Assembly (NCBI RefSeq): GCF_900108945.1
Contig: NZ_FNYE01000009.1
Coordinates: forward strand, 62,001-126,000
Reading direction: 5' to 3'
DNA: 64,000 bases
From: Paraburkholderia diazotrophica
Lineage (GTDB): Bacteria; Pseudomonadota; Gammaproteobacteria; Burkholderiales; Burkholderiaceae
Position numbers and translations under genes: made by a program. Positions 9,281-19,158 of the stretch are shown in pieces (positions within the stretch are counted from its first letter, which is position 1; the number at the start of each line of letters is the position of its first letter). The notes under the pieces are model-generated. The model had not been told where the DNA came from and did not search any database. It saw only the letters and a program-made list of their open reading frames with translations.

Positions 9281-12200
9281 TCATGCGCATGCGGTCGATT
9301 GCTCGGGCATCAGGTACTCGCGCAGCAAGCGCTCCTTCTTGTTCGCGGCTGCGCGGACATTGCGCTCCTTGACGTGACCGAAACCGCGTATGTCGTCGGG
9401 CAAGTTGGCCAGTTGCAGCGCCACAGGAAGACGTTTCGCGTCGAGTGTTGCGCGGAACTCATCGACGAGCGCGATGTATTCGGCGATCAGTTGACGCTCG
9501 CCGCGCCGCTCAGCCGTTCGTCCGAACACATCGAGCGCCGTGCCGCGAAGTCCCTTCATCCGTGCGAGCACGCGAAAGACGGGCAGTATCCACGGGCCGA
9601 AGCGCTTCTTCCGCAAGTGCCCGTGCTCATCGCGCTTCGCGAACATAGGCGGCGCGAGATAGAAGCTCAGCTTGTAGTCACGTCCCGGTTCACCGTCGAA
9701 CTGTTGACGCAGTTTCGCCATATAAGCGGGATCCGCGTAAAGACGAGCGACTTCGTATTCATCCTTGTACGCCATGAGCTTCGCGAGATTCACGGCAACC
9801 GCTCGCGTAAGCGGCAGTTTCGAGTTGCCGGCGATGTCCATTTCCTTTGCACGAATCCCGTCGATCACGCGTCGATAGCTTCGCGCGTACGCTTGGTTCT
9901 GGTACGCGGTCAGCAATGCTTCTCGCGACGCAATCAGCGTGTCGAGCGATTCGGGCATCTGCACGACGATACGCTGAGCCGCAACATCCGGCTTGATCAT
10001 CGCCTGAACGGCGGCATCGCCGTGATGCGCGACATAGCGTCCCCAGTTGAACGCCTGCCGATTCTTCTCGACCGAAACCCCATTGAGTTCGATTGCACGT
10101 ACAAGGCTCGCCAGTTCCAGCGGCAGCCAGCCCTTCTGCCATGCAAAGCCGAGCAGCAGCGGATTGCTGTAGATCGTGTCGCCGAGCAGCGTGAGCGCAA
10201 GCGCGTTGGCGTCGATGAACGCGCAGCCGTCTCCGATGCTCTCGCGGAGTTCCGCTTCCGTTTGTGTTCCAGGGAAGGTCCACTTCGGGTTCTTGATGAC
10301 GTCCGCGGTCGGCGTCGCGCCGCTGTTGATCGCGGCGAACGTCACACCATGCTGCGTGCGGGACAGCACATCGTTCGACGCCGACACGATCGCGTCGCAA
10401 CCGATCACGAGCCGCGCTTCGCCTGTTGCAATGCGCGTTGCGTGCAGCGCTTCGGGCGCGGACGCGACTTGCACATGGCTGAGAACCGCGCCGCCTTTTT
10501 GCGCGAGCCCCGCCATATCGAGCACGGTGACGCCTTTGCGTTCGATATGCGCCGCCATGCCGATCAATCCGCCAATCGTCACGACGCCCGTGCCGCCGAC
10601 GCCCGTCACGAGAATGCCATACGGCCTCGCGAGCGCAGGCAGCGATGGCAGCGGGAGCGCATCGAAATCGGGCGTGCCGCTTTCCGTGCCGCCAGCGCGT
10701 GCGGCCTGAGGCTTGCGAAGCTGCGCGCCTTCAGCCGTCACGAAGCTCGGACAAAAGCCCTTCACGCAGGAAAAGTCCTTGTTGCACGACGACTGGTTGA
10801 TTTTCCGCTTGGTGCCGAGCGGCGTATCGAGCGGCTCGACGGACAGGCAGTTGGACTGCACCGAGCAATCGCCGCAGCCTTCGCACACGGCATCGTTGAT
10901 GAATGCGCGGCGCGCCGGATCGGGATACGTACCGCGTTTGCGGCGGCGCCGCTTTTCGGTCGCGCAGGTCTGGTCGTAGATCAGCACCGTCGTGCCGGGC
11001 ATGTCGCGCAACGTGCGCTGAACGGAGTCCAGCTGATCGCGATGGTGAACGTCGACACCCGCGGGCAGCGTAATGCCAGAGTGATACTTCTCCGGCTCGT
11101 CGGTGACGATGACGATCCGCTTCGCGCCTTCCGCGTGGACCTGATGCGCGATCTGCGGCACCGTGAGCACGCCGTCGACAGGCTGGCCGCCCGTCATCGC
11201 GACAGCGTCGTTATAGAGGATCTTGTACGTGACGTTCGCATTCGCCGCGATCGCCGCGCGGATCGCGAGCAGGCCCGAATGAAAGTAGGTGCCGTCGCCG
11301 AGATTGACGAATACGTGCTTGTCGCCGGAGAAATGCATTTGCCCGATCCACGCGACACCTTCGCCGCCCATCTGGCTGAAGGTTTCCGTCTTGCGGTCCA
11401 TCCACATCGACATGTAGTGGCAACCGATGCCCGCGAGCGCGCGCGAGCCTTCGGGTACGTTCGTCGACGTGTTGTGCGGGCAGCCGGAGCAGAACCACGG
11501 CTTTCGCTCGACGGCGACGCGCGGCTTCGCGGCTTCGCGTTCTTTCGCTTCGATGATCGCGACGCGTGCGAGCATGCGCGCGCGCACGTCATCCGGCAGA
11601 TTCGCGCGGGCAAGGCGGCGCGCAATGGCCTTCGCGATCAGCGCGGGCGACAGCTCGTAATGCGCGGGCAACAGCCAGTCGCCGCGCGGCACGGACCATT
11701 CGCCGCCTTCGTTGTCGCGCTCGTCGAACTTCCCGTAGATCTTCGGGCGAACATCCTCGCGCCAGTTGTACAGCTCTTCCTTCAACGCATATTCGAGAAT
11801 CTGGCGCTTTTCTTCGACGACGAGTATCTCTTCGAGCCCCGTGGCGAACGCGCGCGCGTCCTGCGCGTCGAGCGGCCATACGCAACCCACTTTCAACAGA
11901 CGCAAGCCGATCTGCGCACACGTGTCGTCGTCGAGGCCGAGGTCGCTCAGCGCCTGGCGCACGTCGAGATAGGCCTTGCCCGCCGTGATGATGCCGAAGC
12001 GCGGCTTCGGCGAATCGATGACGACACGGTTCAGCTTGTTCGCGCGCACGTAGGCGAGCGCGGCATACCATTTCTCGTCCAGCAGCCGGGCTTCCTGCGC
12101 GAGCGGCGCATCCGGCCATCGGATGTTGAGACCGCCGGCAGGCATCGTGTAGTCGGTCGGCGTGACGATCTCGACGCGATCCGGATCGAGATCGATCGAC

Positions 12201-12892
12201 GCGGTGGATTCGATCACATCCGTCACGCACTTCATCGCGACCCATAGACCCGAGTAGCGGCTCATCGCCCAGCCGTGCAAGCCGTAGTCCAGATATTCCT
12301 GCACGTTCGCCGGATAGAGCACGGGGATGCCCGCCGCGATAAATGCATGCTCGGATTGATGTGCAACGGAAGACGATTTTGCGGCGTGGTCGTCGCCGGC
12401 CAGCACGAGCACGCCGCCACGCGCGTCGCTGCCTGCGGAGTTCGCGTGCTTGAACACATCGCCCGTGCGGTCGACGCCCGGACCCTTGCCGTACCACATG
12501 CCGAACACGCCGTCGCGCGTCGCGCCCGGCCACAGGTTGATCTGCTGCGTGCCCCACACGGACGTCGCGGCCAGATCCTCGTTGACGCCGGGCTGAAACA
12601 CGATGTCGTTTGCCTGCAGATGCTTTTTCGCTTTCCACAGCGACTGATCGAGCGCGCCGAGCGGCGAGCCGCGATAGCCTGAAATGAAGCCGGCCGTGTT
12701 CAGCCCCGCTTTCAGATCGCGAGCCTTCTGCAGCATCGGCAGACGCACGAGCGCCTGCGTGCCGCTGATGTACACGCGGCCTTTTTCAAGCGTGTACTTG
12801 TCGTCGAGCGTCACAGGCGTGGCAGGCGTTTCGGTCGCCAGTTGGGATTGGTCGAATTGATCAGACGTAGCGGCTAGATCGGGCGCATTCAT
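9281..12892 (-). CDS. Fused indolepyruvate ferredoxin oxidoreductase
   Basis: A 1203-residue single-chain member of the 2-oxoacid:ferredoxin oxidoreductase superfamily. It combines the thiamine-diphosphate alpha part with the gamma/beta part, as in the large proteobacterial indolepyruvate oxidoreductases. The thiamine-diphosphate motif is around NLGDGTYFHSG (about residue 520). A cysteine-rich Fe-S region follows (CEGCGDCSVQSNC, then SCNKDFSCVKGFCPSF), and the gamma domain begins at GILVTGVGGTGVVTIGG. It converts aryl-2-oxoacids such as indolepyruvate to aryl-acyl-CoA, or a related reaction. It stands alone, diverging from a LysR gene. Confidence 0.93.
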   Translation of the reverse strand: MNAPDLAATSDQFDQSQLATETPATPVTLDDKYTLEKGRVYISGTQALVRLPMLQKARDLKAGLNTAGFISGYRGSPLGALDQSLWKAKKHLQANDIVFQPGVNEDLAATSVWGTQQINLWPGATRDGVFGMWYGKGPGVDRTGDVFKHANSAGSDARGGVLVLAGDDHAAKSSSVAHQSEHAFIAAGIPVLYPANVQEYLDYGLHGWAMSRYSGLWVAMKCVTDVIESTASIDLDPDRVEIVTPTDYTMPAGGLNIRWPDAPLAQEARLLDEKWYAALAYVRANKLNRVVIDSPKPRFGIITAGKAYLDVRQALSDLGLDDDTCAQIGLRLLKVGCVWPLDAQDARAFATGLEEILVVEEKRQILEYALKEELYNWREDVRPKIYGKFDERDNEGGEWSVPRGDWLLPAHYELSPALIAKAIARRLARANLPDDVRARMLARVAIIEAKEREAAKPRVAVERKPWFCSGCPHNTSTNVPEGSRALAGIGCHYMSMWMDRKTETFSQMGGEGVAWIGQMHFSGDKHVFVNLGDGTYFHSGLLAIRAAIAANANVTYKILYNDAVAMTGGQPVDGVLTVPQIAHQVHAEGAKRIVIVTDEPEKYHSGITLPAGVDVHHRDQLDSVQRTLRDMPGTTVLIYDQTCATEKRRRRKRGTYPDPARRAFINDAVCEGCGDCSVQSNCLSVEPLDTPLGTKRKINQSSCNKDFSCVKGFCPSFVTAEGAQLRKPQAARAGGTESGTPDFDALPLPSLPALARPYGILVTGVGGTGVVTIGGLIGMAAHIERKGVTVLDMAGLAQKGGAVLSHVQVASAPEALHATRIATGEARLVIGCDAIVSASNDVLSRTQHGVTFAAINSGATPTADVIKNPKWTFPGTQTEAELRESIGDGCAFIDANALALTLLGDTIYSNPLLLGFAWQKGWLPLELASLVRAIELNGVSVEKNRQAFNWGRYVAHHGDAAVQAMIKPDVAAQRIVVQMPESLDTLIASREALLTAYQNQAYARSYRRVIDGIRAKEMDIAGNSKLPLTRAVAVNLAKLMAYKDEYEVARLYADPAYMAKLRQQFDGEPGRDYKLSFYLAPPMFAKRDEHGHLRKKRFGPWILPVFRVLARMKGLRGTALDVFGRTAERRGERQLIAEYIALVDEFRATLDAKRLPVALQLANLPDDIRGFGHVKERNVRAAANKKERLLREYLMPEQSTACA

Positions 12893-12992
12893 GGGGGCTG
12901 TCTCCGGCGGAATCGTGATTTTTCGCCGAGTATAGAAAGCCGGATTGCTATCGTAAAATCACAAATAAGCAACTCTGGTATCCGAAAATCAG

Positions 12993-13898
12993 ATGGCATT
13001 CGATCTCACACTTCGGCAATTGCGCTACTTCGTGGCGGCGGCGCAAACAGGCCAGTTCTCGATGGCGGCCGCCAACGAGCACGTGTCGCAATCGGCGATC
13101 ACCAATGCCGTTCTCGCGCTGGAAAGCGGTGTCGGCACGCGTCTGTTCGAGCGGCTGCCTCAGGGCGTCGCGCTCACGCCGGATGGCCAGGATTTCTACA
13201 ACCACGCGCGGCGCGTGCTGGACGCGGCGCGCGATGCCATCCACAAGCCGCCGTTCCGTTCACACGACATGCGCGGCATCGTGCGGATCGCCGCGTCGTA
13301 TACGGTGCTGGGCTACTTTCTGCCGGAACTGCTCGCACGTTTTCGCGCGACCTATCCGTTGATCGACTTCGATTTGCGTGACATGGAGCGAGCGGATATC
13401 GAAAGTGCGGTTCTCGCCGGCGACATCGAGATCGGCGTGGTGCTGCTTTCGAATGTCGAGAACCTCAACCGCTTCGGCAGACAGGTGCTGATCCGCTCGC
13501 GTCGGCAGCTATGGGTTGCGCCGACACACCCGCTCGCGCAACTCGACGCACCGTCGCTGAAGGACATTGCCGCGCATCCGTACATCCTGATCACAGTCGA
13601 CGAAGGCGAGCAATCGACGCTTCGTTACTGGAAGAAAAAACGCATCGAGCCGAATATCGCGTTTCGCACGAGTTCAATGGAAGCGCTGCGCGGGCTGGTT
13701 GCACACGGCTTCGGCGTGACCGTCCTCTCGGATATGGTGTTCCGCCCGTGGTCGCTGGAGGGTAAGCGTATCGAAGCGCGTCCGATTCTGGATGCCGTTC
13801 CGCAAATGGATGCGGGCATGATCTGGCTGAAGGGCGCGCGGCTGAGTGGACCAGCGACTGCGCTACAGCAGTTTCTGATCCACGCATGCGGCGGTTGA
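12993..13898 (+). CDS. LysR family transcriptional regulator
   Basis: A 301-residue LysR regulator with an N-terminal helix-turn-helix (LRQLRYFVAAAQTGQFSMAA, then SQSAITNAVLALE) and a periplasmic-binding-protein-like effector domain from about residue 90. It diverges from the indolepyruvate oxidoreductase across a 100-bp AT-rich gap and converges within 20 bp on an MFS transporter. Control of the divergent oxidoreductase is the simplest reading. Confidence 0.93.
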   Translation: MAFDLTLRQLRYFVAAAQTGQFSMAAANEHVSQSAITNAVLALESGVGTRLFERLPQGVALTPDGQDFYNHARRVLDAARDAIHKPPFRSHDMRGIVRIAASYTVLGYFLPELLARFRATYPLIDFDLRDMERADIESAVLAGDIEIGVVLLSNVENLNRFGRQVLIRSRRQLWVAPTHPLAQLDAPSLKDIAAHPYILITVDEGEQSTLRYWKKKRIEPNIAFRTSSMEALRGLVAHGFGVTVLSDMVFRPWSLEGKRIEARPILDAVPQMDAGMIWLKGARLSGPATALQQFLIHACGG

Positions 13899-13918
13899 AC
13901 GGCGACGCGACGCGCCGC

Positions 13919-15361
13919 TCAGTGCGAAATGCTTTCGAGCGACTTGCCGAGCGTTCGCGGACCCATCAGGCCGATCGCGACGATGACGAGCGTCATCGCA
14001 CCTGCGATGAAAACGAACACGCCCGTCACGCCGAATTCCTTCAGCGTGAACGCGATAACGAAAGAACTGAACACGGCCGAGAGCCGGCTCCACGAATAGA
14101 CGAAGCCCACTGCGCGTGCGCGGATCGCGGTCGGATAGAGTTCCTGCTGATACGTGTGATAGGTGAACGAGATGATGTTGCCGGCCAGCGTCAGCAAAAC
14201 ACCGAGCGTCACGATCGCGACCGCCGACGCCACCTGGCTGAACAACAGGCCGCTGACGATATTGAGTGCAGCCATGCAGACGATCACATGCTTGCGCTCG
14301 AAGCGATCCGCGATCCAGTAGCCGAGCAGCGGCCCAAGCGGCGCCGCAAGGCCGATAACCGTCGTGTACAGCAGGCTCGACGTCACCGTGATGCCTTGCT
14401 TGACGAGCAGAGTCGGCACCCAGTTCGCGAAGCCATAAAAACCGACCGTCTGCAAGATGTGGAAGATGATGAGCATCACCGTGCGCTTGCGATACGGCGG
14501 TTTCCACATATCCGCGAAGCCTGCCTTGCGGGGCACGGGGTCGGACGGTCCCGGCTCGGGCAGCGGCTGTCCGTATTCGCTCGCAACTTTTTCTTCGAGC
14601 CGGGAGAGGACTTCGTCGGCTTCGCGAATTCGTCCTTTACTCGCCAGCCAGCGCGGACTTTCCGGCAGATTGCGCCGGAAGTACCAGATAAAGAGCGCGC
14701 TGATACCGCCGAGGAGCACGACCCATCGCCAGCCATCGACGCCGAACGGCGCGTTCGGTACAAGCAGATAAGAAAGAAACGCAACGACGGGCACAGCCGA
14801 GAAGCCGAGCGTCTGGCAGATCGCGAAAGCCCTGCCGCGCAGATGTTTCGGCGCAAGCTCGGACATGTAGGTGCCGATGGTCACCAGCTCGACGCCGATG
14901 CCCATGCCTGAAACGAAGCGCCAGAAATTCAGGCCGCTCGCGGTGTCCTGAAAGGCCATCACGGTGTTGGCCGCCACGTACCACAACAAGGACCACGTGA
15001 AGATCGCTCGTCGGCCGAAACGGTCGGCGAGAAAGCCGCAAGCGACGGTGCCCAGAAACAGTCCGCAAAAGAGCGCCGCAATGAAGCTCGCGACGCCCGA
15101 TGTGCCGAACAGGCCCGACGTCGTCGATGTGAGAATGCCGCTCTTGACGAGGCCCGGCGCGACGTAGCCGGTAAAGAGAAGATCGTACAGCTCGAAGAAG
15201 AATCCGAGGCTGAGCAGCACGATCAGCTTCCAGACCGCGCGTGTTGCAGGCAGCCTGTCCAGACGGGCGGAAATCGCGCCTGTGTCGACGGCAGAAGCTG
15301 TTCCGGCTAGCGCCGGATGATCTGCGGCGCGCAGTTGTGACGCGCCCTCCATCATGGCCAT
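13919..15361 (-). CDS. MFS transporter (metabolite:H+ symporter type)
   Basis: A 480-residue major facilitator with about twelve membrane segments. The signature loop between segments 2 and 3 reads GFLADRFGRRAIF and the central loop is long and charged. The frame is open to 15421, but GGAGA six bases before ATG 15361 fixes the start. It lies 43 bp downstream of the aconitase-like gene on the same strand and is probably co-transcribed with it. It would then import the organic acid that the hydratase acts on. Confidence 0.92.
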   Translation of the reverse strand: MAMMEGASQLRAADHPALAGTASAVDTGAISARLDRLPATRAVWKLIVLLSLGFFFELYDLLFTGYVAPGLVKSGILTSTTSGLFGTSGVASFIAALFCGLFLGTVACGFLADRFGRRAIFTWSLLWYVAANTVMAFQDTASGLNFWRFVSGMGIGVELVTIGTYMSELAPKHLRGRAFAICQTLGFSAVPVVAFLSYLLVPNAPFGVDGWRWVVLLGGISALFIWYFRRNLPESPRWLASKGRIREADEVLSRLEEKVASEYGQPLPEPGPSDPVPRKAGFADMWKPPYRKRTVMLIIFHILQTVGFYGFANWVPTLLVKQGITVTSSLLYTTVIGLAAPLGPLLGYWIADRFERKHVIVCMAALNIVSGLLFSQVASAVAIVTLGVLLTLAGNIISFTYHTYQQELYPTAIRARAVGFVYSWSRLSAVFSSFVIAFTLKEFGVTGVFVFIAGAMTLVIVAIGLMGPRTLGKSLESISH

Positions 15362-15404
15362 GTGTGTCTCCAGTATCGTCGTTGTATGGTTTGCGAGCGA
15401 ACCA

Positions 15405-17369
15405 TCAGGCCCGCTGCGCACGCGCCTTCAATTCATCGAATGAAGCGATATGGCCGGCGAGCGCGCTGGCCACCACGGTCGGCGGACTTGCGAGCCAGAC
15501 CTGGCCCGGACCCGAGCGGCCCGGAAAATTGCGGTTGATCGCGCTGATCGTGACCTGGCTCGCGTCCACGGAAGCGCCCGGCCCGCAATTGGCGCATGCG
15601 CCGCATGACGGTTGCAGCAGAATGGCGCCGGCCTGCTCGAATGCGTCGATGTAGCCGCGCTGCACGCAATAGTCCCGCACATCCGATGTGCCGAACTGAA
15701 GGTACAGCTTCACGTTCGACGGGACGCGCAGGCCACGCGCGGCAGCCCATGCGAGGACTTCGTGATAGTGGTCGAAGTCTTCGCGCTTGCCAGCGGTGCA
15801 CGAGCCGCCATAAGCGATATCGACGCGCGGGCGCTCAGCGAGATCGCGCAGCGCGATGCCGTTGCCCGGATCGCCGGGTGAGGCGAGCATCGGCGTGATG
15901 CCCGCACAGTCGATCTCGATCACGTCGGTATAGCTTGCGCCCGCATCGCTGCGCATCCACGGTTCGATCACGAAGTCGACGCCGCGCCGCGCCTTGAGAA
16001 AGCGCACGGTCTCTTCATCGGGCGCGACGATGCCGGTCAAGCCGCCGAGTTCGGCCGTCATGTTCGTCAGCGTCGTGCGTTCATCCGTCGTCAGTTGCGC
16101 GATCGCAGAGCCCGCGAACTCGAACACTTTGCCGACGCCCGCGCCGGCTCGGATTCTCGGATCGGCGAGCAGATGCAGCACCAGGTCTTTCGCGGTGACG
16201 CCGGCTGGAATGGAGCCGTTGAAATCGACGCGCAGCGATTGCGGCACGGTCATGCGCACTGCGCCGGTGACGAATGCATTCGCCATATCGGTGGTGCCGA
16301 CGCCGAACGCCACGCATCCGAGCGCGCCGCTATGCGGCGTGTGCGAGTCCGTGCCGACGATCAGATGGCCGGGCAGCGCGTAGCGCTCGGCCATCATCGC
16401 GTGCGAGATGCCTTCGGAGCCTTCGCTAAAGCTGCCGTCGACTTCGCTGAGATAGCCGTGATTCTTCAGCCCGTGGTCCTGAGCGAATTGCCTGTGCGCC
16501 GCGGATAGTTCGTTGACGTCAGGCAGCAAACCATTTCTGATGTGAAGCGCGCTCTTGTGCGAATAGGAGAGGTGGTCTTCGAACGCAAGAATGGTGTCCG
16601 GCTGATGCAGCGACAACGGCTTGCCGAACGTCGCGTGCAGCATGTGCGTCGCCATACCGGTGTAGTACTCGTGGATGAAGCGCCAGTCCGCGCGCACGAA
16701 AATGCCAGAGCCGGGCGCGAGCGATGCGCCCGTTCCTTCTGTGCGCAGCGCGTGACGCTCGATGATTTTCTGCGCGAGCGTGCGCGGCTCACCATGCGCG
16801 GCGCGATCTGCGGCCTCGATATGCCGCATGTGCCGCGCGCCATAGCGCAGCAAGCCGCCGCTTCGGAGAATCGACGCGGACAGCGCGTCGCGCGATGCGA
16901 CGAGTTCCTCGATGTCGATCGGCTCGCCGCGCCGGATGCGGTCGATCAGCCCAAAATCCGTCGACGTGAAGAGTCCGAGGTTGTCCGCGTTCTGACGATA
17001 GATCCGTTCGAAACTCTTCGCGATCACGAGCCGGATGCCCGCGCGATATTCCGCGAGCGGACTGTGCTCGCGCGACGATCCCTTGCCGTACCGGTTGCCC
17101 GCGACTGTCACGCAGAAACGGCCGTTGCGGATCGCGTCGGCGCCGATGGGATTGCGTCCTCCCGTGCGAAAGCCGAGATAGGGAAAGCGGCCGAGACGCT
17201 CGTCGAAGCGGGTGAGCACGCTCATCGGCGTGATCTCGTCGGTCGAGACATCGTCTCGCAGCGTGCCCGCTGTCGCCTCGGTCAGATCGAGCCCGTCGAG
17301 TTGCCGCTCGACCCGTTGCGGGTCCTCGCAAAGAAACAATATCCGGCCCGTCAAATCCAGTGTCGCCAT
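15405..17369 (-). CDS. Single-chain aconitase/isopropylmalate dehydratase family protein, swivel domain first
   Basis: A 654-residue protein. The N-terminal part (about 30-180) is the LeuD-like swivel domain, with DEITPMS and YGKGSSREHSPLAEYRAG. The rest is the LeuC/aconitase large domain. Its [4Fe-4S] ligand regions are intact: the cysteine in GGSCTAGKRED and the CxxC in PSCGACANCGPG. VGTDSHTPHSGALGC is also typical. Order is swivel then catalytic, unlike AcnA (swivel last), and like AcnB without its HEAT-like domain. The reaction should be a hydro-lyase step on a di- or tricarboxylate; the substrate is unknown. AAGGAG precedes ATG 17369. An MFS gene follows and a LysR gene lies upstream. 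Confidence 0.88.
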   Translation of the reverse strand: MATLDLTGRILFLCEDPQRVERQLDGLDLTEATAGTLRDDVSTDEITPMSVLTRFDERLGRFPYLGFRTGGRNPIGADAIRNGRFCVTVAGNRYGKGSSREHSPLAEYRAGIRLVIAKSFERIYRQNADNLGLFTSTDFGLIDRIRRGEPIDIEELVASRDALSASILRSGGLLRYGARHMRHIEAADRAAHGEPRTLAQKIIERHALRTEGTGASLAPGSGIFVRADWRFIHEYYTGMATHMLHATFGKPLSLHQPDTILAFEDHLSYSHKSALHIRNGLLPDVNELSAAHRQFAQDHGLKNHGYLSEVDGSFSEGSEGISHAMMAERYALPGHLIVGTDSHTPHSGALGCVAFGVGTTDMANAFVTGAVRMTVPQSLRVDFNGSIPAGVTAKDLVLHLLADPRIRAGAGVGKVFEFAGSAIAQLTTDERTTLTNMTAELGGLTGIVAPDEETVRFLKARRGVDFVIEPWMRSDAGASYTDVIEIDCAGITPMLASPGDPGNGIALRDLAERPRVDIAYGGSCTAGKREDFDHYHEVLAWAAARGLRVPSNVKLYLQFGTSDVRDYCVQRGYIDAFEQAGAILLQPSCGACANCGPGASVDASQVTISAINRNFPGRSGPGQVWLASPPTVVASALAGHIASFDELKARAQRA

Positions 17370-17463
17370 CCGATTTCTCCTTGAACGGAAATCTAGACGG
17401 CAGCGCGAACGGGCAAGAAGTGCTGGATCGGCAAAGGGGGCATCGCAAACCGCGATGTCCTCG

Positions 17464-18357
17464 TTAACCCTCGGCGTGCGTCAGCGAGTCGATCAGTGCC
17501 TGCACGGCCTTCAGGCGTGAAGACTTCTTGAGCGCATGAACCCGCAGGCTGCGACGGGTCGCCCACGGCTCATCGAGCGGGCGGCGCACGAAGCCGTGCG
17601 ATCCGGCGAACGCGGACGCGGCACTCGTCGGCACAATGCCGATGCCGAGTCCTGCTTCGACCATCCGGCACTGCGCATCGAAGCTGTTGACCGTCACGGC
17701 CAGCTTGAGCGGCGTACGAATGGCGTCGGCGCGCTCGTTGACGAGCTGATCGAGCGAGCCGCCCGCCTGAAGGGCGACGAGCGGAAAGCGGATGACATCG
17801 CTGAAAGTCGGCGCGTCGAGCGCGGCAAGTTCATGATCGGGCGGCAGCACGACCATCAGCGGATCATCGGCGAAGTGCCACGAATCGAGGCCACCCGGTA
17901 TCTTGCCGCTCGCGCAGATGCCGACGTCGGCGCGGTCGTCGACGCACGCGCGGATCACTTCATCGCTGATCTGTTCCGTCAATGCGATCTGTACGAGCGG
18001 GTATCGCGCCTGAAACGCTTTCAGCCGCTCGGGCAAGAAGCCGACGATCGCCGATGCATTCGCATACAGCCGCACGACGCCGGCGATCTGGCCGCTCAGC
18101 GACTGTACCTCGCGTGCCAGCGATTGCAACTGATCATGCAGTGACACTGCGCGCGCGAACGCATGGCGGCCCGCTTCGGTGAGTTCGACACCCGACGGGG
18201 AGCGGATGAGCAAGGTAAGGCTCATGGCGGTTTCGAGATCCGCAATGCGCCGGCTGAGCGCCGAAGGGGCGATGTGATTACGACTGGCCGCGCGAGCAAT
18301 CGAGCCCTCCTGCACCACGGATATGAACAGTTCCAGGCTGTATGGATCGATTCGCAC
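17464..18357 (-). CDS. LysR family transcriptional regulator
   Basis: A 297-residue LysR regulator: helix-turn-helix at YSLELFISVVQEGSIARAA and PSALSRRIADLETAM, and an effector domain with GVVRLYANASAIVGFLPERL. The frame is open to a TTG at 18480, but GTG 18357 gives the normal LysR N-terminus and length; its ribosome binding site is weak, so the start is uncertain. It lies upstream of, and in the same direction as, the aconitase-like gene and MFS gene and is the obvious candidate to regulate them. Confidence 0.88.
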   Translation of the reverse strand: MRIDPYSLELFISVVQEGSIARAASRNHIAPSALSRRIADLETAMSLTLLIRSPSGVELTEAGRHAFARAVSLHDQLQSLAREVQSLSGQIAGVVRLYANASAIVGFLPERLKAFQARYPLVQIALTEQISDEVIRACVDDRADVGICASGKIPGGLDSWHFADDPLMVVLPPDHELAALDAPTFSDVIRFPLVALQAGGSLDQLVNERADAIRTPLKLAVTVNSFDAQCRMVEAGLGIGIVPTSAASAFAGSHGFVRRPLDEPWATRRSLRVHALKKSSRLKAVQALIDSLTHAEG

Positions 18358-18582
18358 GCCGCCAGAATCCCTGTCGAGTTTGATGGCTTGTCGGATGGGC
18401 ACGTCGAAGCACTGCGTCAGCGCTTTTCGCGCAACGCCCGTTTCCACACCCAGGTGCTTCGACTGCTCCGACAGCGGCAATAGTAGCAGCCGTGCTTTTG
18501 CGATCGCAGGCGGCTGCTGCTCAGCCGCTCGTGCTAGTGCCCGTTACGGAATGACTCAGTCGCGGCGATTCGGGAGTCGCTT

Positions 18583-18846
18583 TTACGGCTTGCTCCAGAC
18601 CTGTTTCCAGCACATGAGGAACGTGCCATGAGCGTCTCTCGAGACGGCTCCTTCAACCGCGCACGCGGACCCCGTTAGTGCGGGGCCGTAGTGGGCGACT
18701 TCTCTGTCGGCGTCGGCGAGTACATCGGCGGGCACCCGGCTCCAGATCGACAGGCTGGCCAGTACGCCCGCACAGCCAACGAGGATAACGACGGTACGCT
18801 TCAATCTGGGTGTGGGGTGAGCGATCAGATCAAATGCAAATGACAT
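18583..18846 (-). CDS. Small hypothetical protein with one membrane segment
   Basis: An 87-residue frame starting MSFAFDLIAHPTPRLKRTV, with one hydrophobic segment (VVILVGCAGVLASLSIW) followed by a short polar domain with two cysteines. GAGG six bases before ATG 18846 supports the start; the frame itself opens at 18891. I recognise no family. It stands alone between a LysR gene and the phosphopantetheinyl transferase. A small inner-membrane or secreted protein is possible; a chance frame cannot be excluded. Confidence 0.45.
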   Translation of the reverse strand: MSFAFDLIAHPTPRLKRTVVILVGCAGVLASLSIWSRVPADVLADADREVAHYGPALTGSACAVEGAVSRDAHGTFLMCWKQVWSKP

Positions 18847-18975
18847 GGGGAGCCTCGTCTGCAGGGGACTTATGAGCGCTCTTATCGGCACCCGCCTCTG
18901 AAACCGTAGGCCTTCACCGAATTATTTTTTCTTGTGCCAGATCGCGAGGAGAAGGGCGGCAAGCCCGTGCAATTT

Positions 18976-19092
18976 TTACGTCCGGTTTATGGGGACTTTA
19001 GCTCCATTCGTGAAGCATTGAATTAGAACTTCGAGATCTGTCTTCACGTGCACAACGGCCTTTTCGCCGAATGCCAACGCGTAGTCGATCAT
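18976..19092 (-). CDS. Very small open frame, 38 residues
   Basis: ATG 19092 opens MIDYALAFGEKAVVHVKT and continues to a TAA at 18976-18978. GGGTGAC lies just upstream. It occupies part of an otherwise gene-free 300-bp gap between the small membrane protein and the phosphopantetheinyl transferase. It may be a microprotein, a remnant or chance; I recognise nothing in it. Confidence 0.2.
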   Translation of the reverse strand: MIDYALAFGEKAVVHVKTDLEVLIQCFTNGAKVPINRT

Positions 19093-19158
19093 TTTGTCAC
19101 CCGAATTTCCGCGAACGATTTGCGTTGCCCGCTTCTGCGTGACATGGCGAACCAATCG

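Noticed and set aside
8957-12247. A 1096-codon open frame on the + strand
   Set aside because: It is exactly antisense to the indolepyruvate oxidoreductase, is arginine/histidine-rich without any family motif, and has no ribosome binding site. It is a GC-rich shadow.
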